A stretch of 64,000 bases of DNA, from positions 7,130,001 to 7,194,000 of the forward strand of contig NZ_CP059572.1 in the NCBI RefSeq assembly GCF_019175365.1, given 5' to 3'. Of the stretch, positions 35,907-45,318 are shown piece after piece (positions within the stretch are counted from its first letter, which is position 1; every line of letters begins with the position of its first letter). The translations under genes and the position numbers were made by a program. The notes below the pieces were generated by a model, which did not search any database, was not told where the DNA came from, and saw nothing but the letters and a program-made list of their open reading frames with translations. Source of the stretch: Actinomadura graeca. Its GTDB lineage: Bacteria > Actinomycetota > Actinomycetes > Streptosporangiales > Streptosporangiaceae.

Positions 35907-36069
35907 GAACACAGTCTTCGCAGGCGAATACTGCGGAGGTGTCCGGGAGGCGGCCTACGCGGATGCGTGGCCGGGGCCACTTCTTGCGGCAGACGACGCA
36001 GGCGTCGCCGAGGCGCTGAGCGTGGGTCAGCGGGGCGGGGTCGATCGTCGGCTCGTCCGTCTGGGCCAT
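35821..36069 (-). CDS. Small CxxC protein with repeat-derived C-terminus
   Basis: The 82-residue product starts MAQTDEPTIDPAPLTHAQRL and has two CxxC pairs (CVVC at 24-27 and CEDC at 50-53) that could bind one zinc, around a basic WPRPRIRVGRLPDTSAVFA segment. Small proteins of this kind are recurrent unknowns in actinobacteria. From about residue 55 onward (after EDCVPV) the reading frame runs antisense through repeat copy C, so the last 27 residues are repeat-encoded. ATG at 36069 has a GGGGATGG site upstream. It is divergent from the histidine kinase gene at 36267. Confidence 0.55.
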   Translation of the reverse strand: MAQTDEPTIDPAPLTHAQRLGDACVVCRKKWPRPRIRVGRLPDTSAVFACEDCVPVSSSAVGPWRPSLQRTTRRSLHHSDSP

Positions 36070-36266
36070 GTGTCCATCCCCTTGGCGGGAGTCGACTTCA
36101 CGTAGGTTCCCTTTATAGGCGGGGGAGGTTGTTGTCCCTGGTACGGCAGGTGCAAGGGGCGGCAAAGGCTCTCGCGAGGGCGTGCCACTGAAGATCGTCT
36201 AGGGCTATGCCCCCCGTGAGGGGCCCCTTTGCCGTTCTTTGGGCGCTCACTGCGTACAAAGGAGAC

Positions 36267-37313
36267 ATGTCGGTCCGGGGTGCATCGCCGCGCGCCCGGT
36301 CGTCCAAGCCGCGTTCCGCGCGGGCGCGGGTGACGCGCGAGGCGATGGGCGTGATCGGCACTCTGCTGGCGGCCGCCGTGACGGTGACGGCGGTCGTGCT
36401 CCGCGTGCTCGTCGGGCCGGGCCACGACGTCGCTCTGGCGGGGAGCATGGCCGGGTTGTGCGCCGTGGCGCTCGGGCTGTACGGGTGGGGCGTCTGGTGG
36501 GCCACCGGGCGGCTGCTGCGGCCGGTGGCGCGGCTGGAGTCGGAGATGCTCAAGATCAGCATGTCCGATATGGCGCGGCGGGTGGAGGTGCCGTCCAGTG
36601 GGGACGAGATCGCGCGGCTGGCGGCCCGCGTCAACGCCGTCCTGGCGCGGCTGGAGGGTTCGGCGCTCCAGCGGCGGGCGTTCATCGCCGATGCCTCGCA
36701 CGAGCTGCGCACCCCCCTCACCGGGCTCCGCACCCGGATCGAGCTGGCCCTCGCCGACCCCGAGGACAGCGAGCTGCCGGACACCCTGCGGCAGGCCGTG
36801 CGCGACATCGAGCGGCTGCACCGGATCGTGGAGGACCTGCTCTCGCTCGCCCGCCTCGACTCGGGGGAGGTGCCCGACCTGGAGGAGGTCGACCTCGCGG
36901 CGCTGGTGGAGGAGGAGCTCGCCCGGCGCACGCCGCCGGTGGCGCTGGCCGCCAAGGTGGAGGGCGGCGTGCGGGTGGAGGCCGACCGGTCGCAGCTCTG
37001 CACGGTGCTGGTCAACCTGTTCGGCAACGCCGAGCGGCACGCCGCCGCGATGATCGAGGTGGAGGTGCGCGCCCAGGGGTCGGACGCGGTCGTCGAGGTC
37101 CGCGACGACGGGCGCGGCATCCCGCCCGCCGACCGCGACCGCGTCTTCGAGCGTTTCGCGCGGCTGGACTCCGCGCGCGACCGGGGCGCCGGGGGCAGCG
37201 GCCTCGGCCTGGCCATCGCCCGGCAGATCGCGATGGCGCACGGGGGGCGCCTGTACGTCGCCGACGGCATGTACGGTGCCCGTTTCGTCCTCCGGCTGCC
37301 GCTGCTGCGGTGA
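36267..37313 (+). CDS. Orphan sensor histidine kinase
   Basis: The 348-residue kinase has two transmembrane helices (about 27-48 and 57-79) with only about eight residues between them, then a HAMP linker ([20 protein letters not shown]). A HisKA domain follows with phospho-acceptor His145 in [11 protein letters not shown], and an HATPase_c domain ([11 protein letters not shown]-box, [26 protein letters not shown]). The minimal extracytoplasmic loop suggests sensing within the membrane. No response regulator gene is adjacent. GGAG lies only two bases before the ATG at 36267, which is unusually close; a GTG further in may be used. It precedes dxr by 70 bases. Confidence 0.88.
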   Translation: MSVRGASPRARSSKPRSARARVTREAMGVIGTLLAAAVTVTAVVLRVLVGPGHDVALAGSMAGLCAVALGLYGWGVWWATGRLLRPVARLESEMLKISMSDMARRVEVPSSGDEIARLAARVNAVLARLEGSALQRRAFIADASHELRTPLTGLRTRIELALADPEDSELPDTLRQAVRDIERLHRIVEDLLSLARLDSGEVPDLEEVDLAALVEEELARRTPPVALAAKVEGGVRVEADRSQLCTVLVNLFGNAERHAAAMIEVEVRAQGSDAVVEVRDDGRGIPPADRDRVFERFARLDSARDRGAGGSGLGLAIARQIAMAHGGRLYVADGMYGARFVLRLPLLR

Positions 37314-37383
37314 GGGCGGGCGGCCCCGGTGTCCCGGGCGGACTCCCGGGACGGGCGCGCCGATACCCGACAATGGACGGGTG

Positions 37384-38619
37384 ATGTCTCCCTCAGACGC
37401 CGTCCGCGAGATCGTCGTGCTCGGCTCCACCGGCTCCATCGGCACCCAGGCGCTCGACGTGGTCCGCCGCAACCCCGGCCGGTTCCGGGTCACCGGGCTC
37501 GCGGCCGGCGGCGGCCGGGTCGGCCTGCTGGCCGAGCAGGCACTGGAGTTCCGGCCCGAGATCGTCGCGGTGGCGAAGGCGTCCGCGGCGCAGGAACTGC
37601 AGCTCGCCTTCTACGCCGAGGCCAAGCGCCGCGGCTACGCGGCCGGCGAGTACGCCATCCCCAAGATCGTCGCCGGTCCGGACGCGGTGGCCGACGTGGC
37701 CGCGTGGCAGTGCGACGTCGTGCTGAACGGGGTGACGGGCGCGCTCGGCCTGGCCTCCACCCTGGCGGCGCTGGACGCCGGGCGGACGCTGGCGCTGGCC
37801 AACAAGGAGTCGCTCATCATGGGCGGCCCGCTGGTCAGGGGACGGGCGCGTCCGGGGCAGATCGTCCCGGTCGACTCCGAGCACTCGGCGATCGCGCAGT
37901 GCCTGCGCGGCGGGCGGGCGGACGAGGTGCGGCGCCTGGTGCTGACGGCGAGCGGCGGCCCGTTCCGCGGCCGGAGCCGCGCGGAGCTGGCGGACGTCAC
38001 CGTCGAGCAGGCCCTGGCCCACCCGACCTGGGACATGGGGCCCGTTATCACGATCAACTCCGCGACCCTGGTCAACAAGGGCCTGGAGGTCATCGAGGCG
38101 CACCTGCTGTTCGACGTCCCGATGGACCGGATCGGGGTCATGGTCCACCCGCAGTCGGTGATCCACTCGATGGTCGAGTTCACCGACGGGTCCACGCTGG
38201 CCCAGGCGAGCCCGCCCGACATGCGGCTGCCGATCGCGCTCGGCCTCGACTGGCCCGGCCGCGTCCCCGACGCCGCGCCCGCGGTCGACTGGACGGCGTC
38301 CCACACCTGGGAGCTGTTCCCCCTCGACGACGAGGCGTTCCCGGCGGTGGCGCTCGCGCGCCGCGCCGGTGGGCTGGGCGGCACCGTGCCCGCCGTCTAC
38401 AACGCGGCGAACGAGGAGTGCGTCGAGGCGTTCCGCGCGGGACGGCTGCCCTTCCTGGGGATCGTCGACACCGTCACCAGGGTCGTGGACGAGCACTGTG
38501 CGGGCGACCGTATAGAAGGGAACGGTTCGGGCATGTCAGCGGAGCTGACTCTGGACGACGTCCTCACCGCCGACGGGTGGGCACGTGCCAGGGCCAGGGA
38601 ACTGACCGGACTGGACTGA
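37384..38619 (+). CDS. dxr: 1-deoxy-D-xylulose-5-phosphate reductoisomerase
   Basis: The 411-residue Dxr catalyses the NADPH-dependent conversion of DXP to MEP, the committed step of the non-mevalonate isoprenoid pathway. Visible motifs are the NADPH fold [15 protein letters not shown], the [11 protein letters not shown] segment, metal/substrate residues in [14 protein letters not shown], and [20 protein letters not shown] with [15 protein letters not shown] at 37384 or the GTG at 37381 could start it; GACAAT at 37369-37374 lies 6 bases before that GTG, so the mRNA may be leaderless. It heads the conserved dxr-rip1-ispG block. Confidence 0.97.
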   Translation: MSPSDAVREIVVLGSTGSIGTQALDVVRRNPGRFRVTGLAAGGGRVGLLAEQALEFRPEIVAVAKASAAQELQLAFYAEAKRRGYAAGEYAIPKIVAGPDAVADVAAWQCDVVLNGVTGALGLASTLAALDAGRTLALANKESLIMGGPLVRGRARPGQIVPVDSEHSAIAQCLRGGRADEVRRLVLTASGGPFRGRSRAELADVTVEQALAHPTWDMGPVITINSATLVNKGLEVIEAHLLFDVPMDRIGVMVHPQSVIHSMVEFTDGSTLAQASPPDMRLPIALGLDWPGRVPDAAPAVDWTASHTWELFPLDDEAFPAVALARRAGGLGGTVPAVYNAANEECVEAFRAGRLPFLGIVDTVTRVVDEHCAGDRIEGNGSGMSAELTLDDVLTADGWARARARELTGLD

Positions 38620-38654
38620 CCCCGGGAGCGCCCCGGGGATCCCTGGGGGCTCGG

Positions 38655-39854
38655 ATGGCCTTTCTCCTCGGCGCCGTCGCCTTCGTCGTCGCGCTGCTGG
38701 TGTCGGTGATGCTGCACGAGGGCGGGCACCTCCTCACGGCCAAGCGGTTCGGGATGAAGGCCACCCAGTATTTCGTCGGGTTCGGCCCCACGCTGTGGTC
38801 GTGGCGCCGGGGGGAGACCGAGTACGGCGTCAAGGCGATCCCGCTGGGCGGCTTCGTGAAGATCGTCGGCTATACGCCGCTGGAGGAGATCGACCCCGCC
38901 GACCGGGACCGCGCGTTCTACCGGCAGCCGGCCGGGCGGCGCGCCGTCGTGATCGGCGCCGGGGTCGTCGTGAACCTCGCCTTCGCGTTCGTGCTGCTGA
39001 TGGCGATGGCGATGACGGTCGGCGTCCGCGATCCCGGCTCGGTCACGACGACGGTGGACGAGGTCACGGCCTGCGTGCCCGAGCACGTCCAGGACGACTG
39101 CGCCGGCGGCGGGACGCGTTCCCCGGCGGCCGCGGCCGGGCTGCGCGCGGGTGACCGGGTGGTCTCCTTCGGCGGCGTCCGCGTCGCCGACTGGGCGGAG
39201 CTGCGCGCGGCCATCGCGGACGCGGCGCCGGGGCGGACGGTGCCGGTGGTGGTGCTGCGGCCGGGGACGTCCCGGCCGCTGACGCTGCCGGTGCGCCTGG
39301 CGAAGGTGGACGGGCGGCCGTTCCTCGGCATGTCCGCGCGGACGGTCGGCGAGGGGTACACCCGGGAGGGCCCCGTGGACGCCGCGGCGTTCGCCGGACG
39401 CGCCATCGGCACCACCGTCGCCGGTATCGGGAAGGTCCTGGTCGACCTCCCGTCCGCGATCCCCAAGCTGTTCACGCCGGAGCGCGAGAGCACGCCCGGC
39501 GGGCAGGTCGGCAGCGTCGTCGGAGCGACGGAGGTGTCCGGGCAGATCTTCTCCTCGGAGAGCACCACGCGCGACAAGCTCACCTTGTATCTGTCGCTGG
39601 TCATCTCGGTGAACATCTTCCTAGGGGCGCTCAACGTCCTGCCGTTGCTGCCCTTGGACGGCGGTCACCTGGCCGTGGTCGCCTATGAGCGCGCCCGCGC
39701 GCGTGTGGCCCGTTTCCGGGGCCGCCCGGATCCGGGAACGGTCGATATGACGAAGCTCATGCCGCTCACCTACCTGGCCGTGCTGCTGCTGGTGGGGCTG
39801 GGGGTGCTGCTGATCCTCGCGGACCTGGTCAATCCGCTCCGGCCGCCGCAATGA
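38655..39854 (+). CDS. rip1: M50 site-2 metalloprotease (Rip1/RseP-like)
   Basis: The 399-residue intramembrane protease has the zinc motif HEGGH at residues 21-25 in the first helix and a PDZ domain (GLRAGDRVVSFGGVRVADWA). The third zinc ligand sits in LLPLDGGH near the C-terminus, with helices at both ends. Homologues next to dxr cleave anti-sigma factors and cell-division or lipid-regulating membrane proteins. ATG at 38655 lies 35 bases after dxr. The order dxr-rip1-ispG-GNAT matches Mycobacterium tuberculosis Rv2870c-Rv2867c. Confidence 0.95.
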   Translation: MAFLLGAVAFVVALLVSVMLHEGGHLLTAKRFGMKATQYFVGFGPTLWSWRRGETEYGVKAIPLGGFVKIVGYTPLEEIDPADRDRAFYRQPAGRRAVVIGAGVVVNLAFAFVLLMAMAMTVGVRDPGSVTTTVDEVTACVPEHVQDDCAGGGTRSPAAAAGLRAGDRVVSFGGVRVADWAELRAAIADAAPGRTVPVVVLRPGTSRPLTLPVRLAKVDGRPFLGMSARTVGEGYTREGPVDAAAFAGRAIGTTVAGIGKVLVDLPSAIPKLFTPERESTPGGQVGSVVGATEVSGQIFSSESTTRDKLTLYLSLVISVNIFLGALNVLPLLPLDGGHLAVVAYERARARVARFRGRPDPGTVDMTKLMPLTYLAVLLLVGLGVLLILADLVNPLRPPQ

Positions 39855-39990
39855 TTCCAATATGTTTACGCATAGTATTTGTATGGTCACACTAGTGCGT
39901 ACTGGTCACCGTCACCGCATCCGTCCCGGACGCCTAGGCTGGTAGGGGCCGGCGCCTCCGGGGTGAGCTGAGGCGATGCAGAGGAGTGGG

Positions 39991-41184
39991 ATGAGCGTTT
40001 CACTGGGTATTCCGACGGTCCGTGGCGAGGGTGACGGGGAAGGGGAGCCGGGTCCGGTCGCCCCCCGCCGCCGGTCCCGGAAGATCATGGTGGGGAGCGT
40101 GCCGGTGGGCGGCGACGCCCCCGTGTCGGTGCAGTCGATGACCACGACCCTCACCGCGGACGTGAACGCCACGCTGCAGCAGATCGCGGAGCTGACCGCG
40201 TCCGGCTGCCAGATCGTGCGGGTCGCGGTGCCGTCGCAGGACGACGCGGACGCGCTGCCCGCCATCGCGCGCAAGTCGCCGATCCCGGTCATCGCCGACA
40301 TCCATTTCCAGCCGAAGTACGTGTTCGCTGCCATCGACGCCGGGTGCGCGGCCGTCCGCGTCAACCCCGGCAACATCAAGAAGTTCGACGACAAGGTCGG
40401 CGAGATCGCGCGCGCCGCGGCGGACGCGGGCACCCCGATCCGGATCGGCGTGAACGCCGGGTCGCTGGACAAGCGGCTGCTGGAGAAGCACGGCAAGGCC
40501 ACGCCCGAGGCGCTGGTGGAGTCGGCGCTGTGGGAGTGCTCGCTGTTCGAGGAGCACGGCTTCCGCGACATCAAGATCTCCGTCAAGCACAACGACCCGG
40601 TCGTGATGATCGCGGCGTACCGGCGGCTCGCCGCCGCGTGCGACTACCCGCTGCACCTGGGCGTCACCGAGGCCGGGCCCGCCTTCCAGGGCACCGTCAA
40701 GTCGGCCGTGGCGTTCGGTGCGCTGCTGGCCGAGGGCATCGGCGACACGATCCGGGTGTCGCTGTCGGCGCCGCCGGTCGAGGAGGTCAAGGTCGGCACG
40801 GCGATCCTGGAGTCGCTGGGGCTGCGCAAGCGCGGCCTGGAGATCGTGTCGTGCCCGTCCTGCGGGCGGGCGCAGGTGGACGTGTACACGCTCGCCGAGC
40901 AGGTCACCGCCGGGCTCAAGGACTTCCCCGTCCCGCTGCGCGTCGCCGTGATGGGGTGCGTGGTGAACGGGCCGGGCGAGGCGCGCGAGGCCGACCTCGG
41001 CGTCGCCTCCGGCAACGGCAAGGGGCAGATCTTCGTCAAGGGCGAGGTCGTCAAGACCGTCCCCGAGTCGCAGATCGTCGAGACCCTGATCGAGGAGGCG
41101 ATGCGCATCGCCGAGGAGATGGGCTTCGAGATCGGCGAGGACGGATCGCTCTCCGGCCCCGGCGCGGAAGTCGTCGTCGGCTGA
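39991..41184 (+). CDS. ispG: 4-hydroxy-3-methylbut-2-enyl diphosphate synthase
   Basis: The 397-residue IspG (GcpE) is the [4Fe-4S] enzyme converting MEcPP to HMBPP in the MEP pathway. The N-terminal TIM-barrel ([44 protein letters not shown]) and the C-terminal cluster ligands ([13 protein letters not shown] and [16 protein letters not shown]) are intact. ATG at 39991 has GAGGAG 4 bases upstream; ATG at 39976 is in frame but lacks a site. It follows rip1 by 136 bases and is closed by a strong terminator at 41258-41283. Confidence 0.97.
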   Translation: MSVSLGIPTVRGEGDGEGEPGPVAPRRRSRKIMVGSVPVGGDAPVSVQSMTTTLTADVNATLQQIAELTASGCQIVRVAVPSQDDADALPAIARKSPIPVIADIHFQPKYVFAAIDAGCAAVRVNPGNIKKFDDKVGEIARAAADAGTPIRIGVNAGSLDKRLLEKHGKATPEALVESALWECSLFEEHGFRDIKISVKHNDPVVMIAAYRRLAAACDYPLHLGVTEAGPAFQGTVKSAVAFGALLAEGIGDTIRVSLSAPPVEEVKVGTAILESLGLRKRGLEIVSCPSCGRAQVDVYTLAEQVTAGLKDFPVPLRVAVMGCVVNGPGEAREADLGVASGNGKGQIFVKGEVVKTVPESQIVETLIEEAMRIAEEMGFEIGEDGSLSGPGAEVVVG

Positions 41185-41257
41185 TCCGCACGGCGGGCTG
41201 ACGCGCGCTGTGGACTGACGCGCACGGCGGCGCCGTGATCTGACGGCCGCGACACGA

Positions 41258-41288
41258 GGACCCCGGGTGTGACCCCGGGGTCCATTTT
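41258..41288 (+). terminator. Intrinsic terminator after ispG
   Basis: GGACCCCGGG (41258-41267) and CCCGGGGTCC (41274-41283) form a perfect 10-bp stem with a 6-base loop, followed by ATTTTT. This is a canonical rho-independent terminator about 75 bases past ispG. Confidence 0.9.
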
Positions 41289-41355
41289 TCTGTCCATTTC
41301 CGCCGTGCTTTGTGTTCACTGTGGGGATGTGTCCGGAACCGGAACGTCCAGGACG

Positions 41356-41399
41356 ATCACGAGGTTCCGTTGATCTTGTCACGATTCGGCATCCACTCG
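41356..41399 (+). promoter_or_regulatory. Conserved 44-bp block upstream of peptidase gene 1
   Basis: This block, which includes cacgattcggcatccact, matches the block at 43359-43402 at 38 of 44 positions, with 22 consecutive identical bases. In both cases it lies 98-125 bases upstream of the GTG start of a paralogous secreted peptidase. It is probably a shared regulator site or promoter, duplicated with the gene. Bases 41185-41496 otherwise hold only the ispG terminator. Confidence 0.55.
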
Positions 41400-41496
41400 T
41401 GGGGGGCTCTGTCGGGACGCTCGACTGGGGCGCCACAATCTTCACCGATTTGCCCGTATGTCTGACTCAACTTGAGTTGGCACGTTAGGGGGATAT

Positions 41497-43143
41497 GTGA
41501 AGAGGATCGTTGTCGTGGCCGCAGCGGCCGGGCTCGGTCTCGCCGGGCTCGGCGCCACAAGCGCACAGGCCCAGGGCCCGACCGCCGGATCGGCGGGAGC
41601 GTTCGACCCCGCCGCGGTGAAGTGGCACGCCTGCCCGGCGGACTTCGTGAAGACGGTGCACGACCTGTACGACGTGCTGTACCCGGTCTCCAAGATCGTG
41701 CAGTGCGCGGAACTCCAGGTCCCGCTGGACTACGCCAAGCCCAAGGGCAAGAAGATCACGCTGCAGCTCACCCGCACGCCCCACACGGGCAAGGGTGCGG
41801 CCAAGGGCGACATCGTCGTCAACCCGGGCGGTCCCGGCGGCGGCGGCGCGCTGTTCGGCCCGCGCGTGTTCGCGCAGAACTCCGCCCCGATGCGCGAGGC
41901 GTTCAACGTCATCGGCTTCGACCCGCGCGGCGTCGGCATGAGCGTCCCCGCGCTCAGCTGCGACCCGGACTACACCAACGCCCCGCGGCCCGACTACGGC
42001 ACCGGCGACCGCAAGTCCGTCGACATCTGGCTGAAGAAGGCGAAGGGCTACGCCGACGCCTGCAAGAAGGCCGACAAGATCGGGCTGCTGGACCACATCA
42101 AGACGGTCGACTCGGTCAACGACGTCGAGTCGATCCGCAAGGCCCTCGGCAACAAGAAGCTCGACTGGTACGGCGCCTCCTACGGCACCTACCTCGGCTC
42201 CACGTACGCGACCCTGTACCCGAAGAAGGTCGGGCGCATGGTGCTCGACGGCAACGTCGGCCCGTCCGACGTCTGGTACGACGCCAACCTCAACCAGGAC
42301 GTCGCGTTCGACGAGAACATCGAGTACTACTTCGGCTGGATCGCCAAGTACGACTCCGTGTACCACCTGGGCACGAAGCAGTCGGACGTCCGCCAGTACT
42401 TCTACAGGCTGCGCGCCCACCTCAAGAACGAGCCGGTCTACTTCAAGGACCCCGACAGCGGCCAGACCCTCGCCGTCGGCCCGGACGAGCTGACCGACAC
42501 CATCCAGAACGCCGCGTACCGCCGCAGCCAGGCCGTCTGGCACGGCTACGCCGCCGGGCTCTCGGCGCTCAAGGCCGGCAACACCGCCGCGTTCGCGCAG
42601 ACCTTCGGCGCGCAGACCACCGGCGGCGCCGACGACAACGGCTACGCCGTCTACGACGCCGTGCAGTGCACCGACGTCCAGTGGCCGCTCAGCTGGAAGA
42701 AGTGGCAGCGCGACAACGAGAAGATCAACAAGAAGCACCCGTTCCTGACCTGGGGCAACGCCTGGTACAACGCCCCCTGCCTGTACTGGCCCGCGAAGGC
42801 CGGCAAGCCGGTGGACGTCGGGCGCACCAAGGACCTGCCGAAGAACATCCTGCTGTTCCAGTCCACAGCCGACGCGGCCACGCCGTACGCGGGCGCGCTG
42901 GAGATGCAGCGCAGGCTCAAGGGCTCGCACCTGGTCGTCCAGGACGGCGACCGCACGCACTGCATCGTGCACCGCGGCTCGGCGGCCGTGGACGCCTACT
43001 TCGACGCCTACTTCCTCAAGGGCGAGCTGCCCGGCAAGCCGACCGTCCACGTCCCGCAGCTGGGCGACCCGACCCCGCCGTCGGGCGCCTCGGCCAAGAC
43101 CCTGGCCGGCACCGGGATCCTGGAGAACGACGTCATCCGCTGA
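41497..43143 (+). CDS. Secreted alpha/beta hydrolase (tripeptidyl aminopeptidase-like) 1
   Basis: The 548-residue precursor has a Sec signal (MKRIVVVAAAAGLGLAGLGA, then TSAQAQG) and a TAP/SlpD-like serine peptidase fold. DIVVNPGGPGGGG forms the oxyanion loop, the nucleophile is Ser228 in YGASYGTYLG, and a C-terminal TAP-like domain carries LLFQSTADAATPYAGALEMQ and the catalytic His in GDRTHCIVHRG. Family members release N-terminal peptides from secreted proteins. GTG at 41497 has AGGGGGAT upstream. It is the first of three tandem paralogues lying between ispG and its usual GNAT neighbour. Confidence 0.88.
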   Translation: MKRIVVVAAAAGLGLAGLGATSAQAQGPTAGSAGAFDPAAVKWHACPADFVKTVHDLYDVLYPVSKIVQCAELQVPLDYAKPKGKKITLQLTRTPHTGKGAAKGDIVVNPGGPGGGGALFGPRVFAQNSAPMREAFNVIGFDPRGVGMSVPALSCDPDYTNAPRPDYGTGDRKSVDIWLKKAKGYADACKKADKIGLLDHIKTVDSVNDVESIRKALGNKKLDWYGASYGTYLGSTYATLYPKKVGRMVLDGNVGPSDVWYDANLNQDVAFDENIEYYFGWIAKYDSVYHLGTKQSDVRQYFYRLRAHLKNEPVYFKDPDSGQTLAVGPDELTDTIQNAAYRRSQAVWHGYAAGLSALKAGNTAAFAQTFGAQTTGGADDNGYAVYDAVQCTDVQWPLSWKKWQRDNEKINKKHPFLTWGNAWYNAPCLYWPAKAGKPVDVGRTKDLPKNILLFQSTADAATPYAGALEMQRRLKGSHLVVQDGDRTHCIVHRGSAAVDAYFDAYFLKGELPGKPTVHVPQLGDPTPPSGASAKTLAGTGILENDVIR

Positions 43144-43358
43144 CGCCGCCGGCCACCTGACACAGCGGTGTCCGACGGACACCGTCCTCGCGCCGGCGGG
43201 CGACCGCCGAGACCACGGCCTCCCGCCGGCGCGGTGTCACCGGGCGCGCAGGGGCCCCGGGAGCACGATCCCCGGGCCCTGCGCCGTTCCGGCGCGGGCA
43301 CGCCGTCCCGCCCCGTCGTCCGCCGCCGCGCGGGACGGGCACGCGAACGACGGCACAC

Positions 43359-43402
43359 ATCACGAAGTTCCGTAGCGGATGTCACGATTCGGCATCCACT
43401 CG
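43359..43402 (+). promoter_or_regulatory. Conserved 44-bp block upstream of peptidase gene 2
   Basis: This is the partner of 41356-41399 (38 of 44 bases identical). Downstream, both intergenic regions also share looser similarity ending in acaatct...cacgtat-like sequence. The third paralogue's leader has only a short related stretch (gatcacgattc near 45224-45234). Bases 43144-43358 hold nothing else recognised. Confidence 0.55.
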
Positions 43403-43526
43403 GAACGGCCCTCGCGGCTCCGCGGCGGGACCGCGACAATCTCGACCAATCCACGTATCGGCTATGCATCGGCGTGCCTCCCCCGGCTCTCGCCGGCCCG
43501 CGGAGCCGCCGGTCCGAGGGGGTTAG

Positions 43527-45128
43527 GTGAAGAGGATCGTTATCGTCGCGGCCGCGGTGGCCGTGACAGCAGGCGGCACCGCCGCCGCCGTCTCCGCGAC
43601 CGCGAACGCGAGCGCCCCGGGGACGGCGGGCACCGTCGCGGCGCCCGGCATCGCCTGGGGCGCCTGCGAGACCACCGGCCCGGACGACCCCATGGCCAAG
43701 GCCGAGTGCGCCCAGGTGCCGGTCCCGCTCGACTACCGCAAGCCAGGCGGCCGCAAGATCTCCATCGCGGTGTCGCGCTTCAAGCACACCGACACCAAGG
43801 ACTACCAGGGCGTCCTGTTCGTGAACCCGGGCGGCCCGGGCGCCAGCGGCCTGGCGTACGCGCCGGCCCTCGCCCGGTGGCTGGGCGGCGCGGGCCACGC
43901 GAAGACCGCGGCGAAGTACGACATCATCGGCTTCGACCCGCGCGGCGTCGGCTCCAGCAAGCCCGCGCTGTCCTGCGACCCGAACTACTCCGACCCGATC
44001 CGCCCGGACTACGTCCCGGGGTCGGCCAAGGAGGAGAAGGTCTGGATCGCCAGGTCGAAGAAATACGCCCAGGACTGCGCGAAGCGGTTCGGATGGCTGC
44101 TGCCGCACATGCGCACCACCGACGCCGCCCGCGACATCGAGACGATCCGCGGCCTCCTGGGCCAGCAGAAGATCAGCTGGTACGGCTTCTCGTACGGCAC
44201 GTACTTCGGCGCCACCTACGCCACCCTGTTCCCCCGGCGCGTGCACCGCATGGTCCTGGACGGCAACGTCAACCCGAAGACGGTGTGGTACGACTCGCAG
44301 CTCGAACAGGACAAGGCGTTCGAGCGCAACATGAAGTCCTGGTGGGCCTGGACCGCCAAGTACGACGGGCTCTTCCACCTCGGCGCGACCGAGAAGGCCG
44401 TCGAGGCGGCCTACTACAAGGCGCGCACCGCGGCGAAGAAGGCCCCGATCGGCGGCAAGATCGGGCCGGACGAGCTCGACGACATCGTCCTCAGCGCCGG
44501 GTACAACACCGGTTACTACATCCCGTTCGCCCAGGCGCTGTCGCAGTGGGTCAACGGCAAGGACCCCTCCGGACTGCTCGGCTGGCTCAACGCCGGCGGC
44601 GAGGACAACGGCTTCGCCGTCTACAACGCCGTCCAGGCCGCGGACGCCAAGTGGCCGCGCGACTGGCGCACGTGGCACAGGGACGCCGTGAAGCTCTACA
44701 AGCAGGGCTACCGGTTCAACACCTGGAGCAACGTCTGGTTCAACGCCCCCATCGCGTTCTGGCCGTTCCAGGGCGGCCCGGCGCTGAAGCTGAACGGCAG
44801 GCACGCCCCGGGCATGCTGCTCGTCCAGTCCACCCAGGACGCGGCGACGCCGGTCGCGGGCGGCCTGGAGATGCACAAGGTGTTCCCGGCCTCGCGTCTC
44901 GTCTTCGAGGTCGGGGGCAAGACCCACGCCAACACCCTCAACGGCAATGCCTGCCTGGACGACAAGGTCGCGGCCTACCTCGACAGCGGAGCGCTCCCGG
45001 AGAGCCACCGTGGTCCCGACGCCCTCTGCAAGGCCGTCCCGGAGCTGAACGACCCGGACCCGACGGCGGCGTCGGCGAAGGCGGCCGGGGCGGTGGCCGG
45101 CAAGGACCTCCCGGTCGGACGCCCGTAG
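43527..45128 (+). CDS. Secreted alpha/beta hydrolase (tripeptidyl aminopeptidase-like) 2
   Basis: The 533-residue paralogue of the preceding gene has a signal peptide (MKRIVIVAAAVAVTAGGTAA) and the oxyanion loop LFVNPGGPGASG. The nucleophile is Ser222 in YGFSYGTYFG, and the TAP-like end shows LLVQSTQDAATPVAGGLEMH and His in GGKTHANTLNG. The first six codons match the upstream paralogue closely and both use GTG, consistent with tandem duplication including the leader. The mature N-terminus differs, which may tune substrate length. Exported, probably active at the cell surface or in the medium. Confidence 0.88.
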   Translation: MKRIVIVAAAVAVTAGGTAAAVSATANASAPGTAGTVAAPGIAWGACETTGPDDPMAKAECAQVPVPLDYRKPGGRKISIAVSRFKHTDTKDYQGVLFVNPGGPGASGLAYAPALARWLGGAGHAKTAAKYDIIGFDPRGVGSSKPALSCDPNYSDPIRPDYVPGSAKEEKVWIARSKKYAQDCAKRFGWLLPHMRTTDAARDIETIRGLLGQQKISWYGFSYGTYFGATYATLFPRRVHRMVLDGNVNPKTVWYDSQLEQDKAFERNMKSWWAWTAKYDGLFHLGATEKAVEAAYYKARTAAKKAPIGGKIGPDELDDIVLSAGYNTGYYIPFAQALSQWVNGKDPSGLLGWLNAGGEDNGFAVYNAVQAADAKWPRDWRTWHRDAVKLYKQGYRFNTWSNVWFNAPIAFWPFQGGPALKLNGRHAPGMLLVQSTQDAATPVAGGLEMHKVFPASRLVFEVGGKTHANTLNGNACLDDKVAAYLDSGALPESHRGPDALCKAVPELNDPDPTAASAKAAGAVAGKDLPVGRP

Positions 45129-45318
45129 CGGCCGGTCACACCGCCCGCTGAGATGTCGCGGCGTGCGCGCCGTCCTCCCGCGCCCGAGGAGGACGGCGGG
45201 CACGCCGCGACTTGTCGTGAGAGATCACGATTCTTGGTGGGAGAGGTCCCGGTTCGGGATGGAATCGCGCAACTCGCGGTTCGGTGGTTCCGGGGCGTGC
45301 CGGAGGTAGAAAGCGGGA

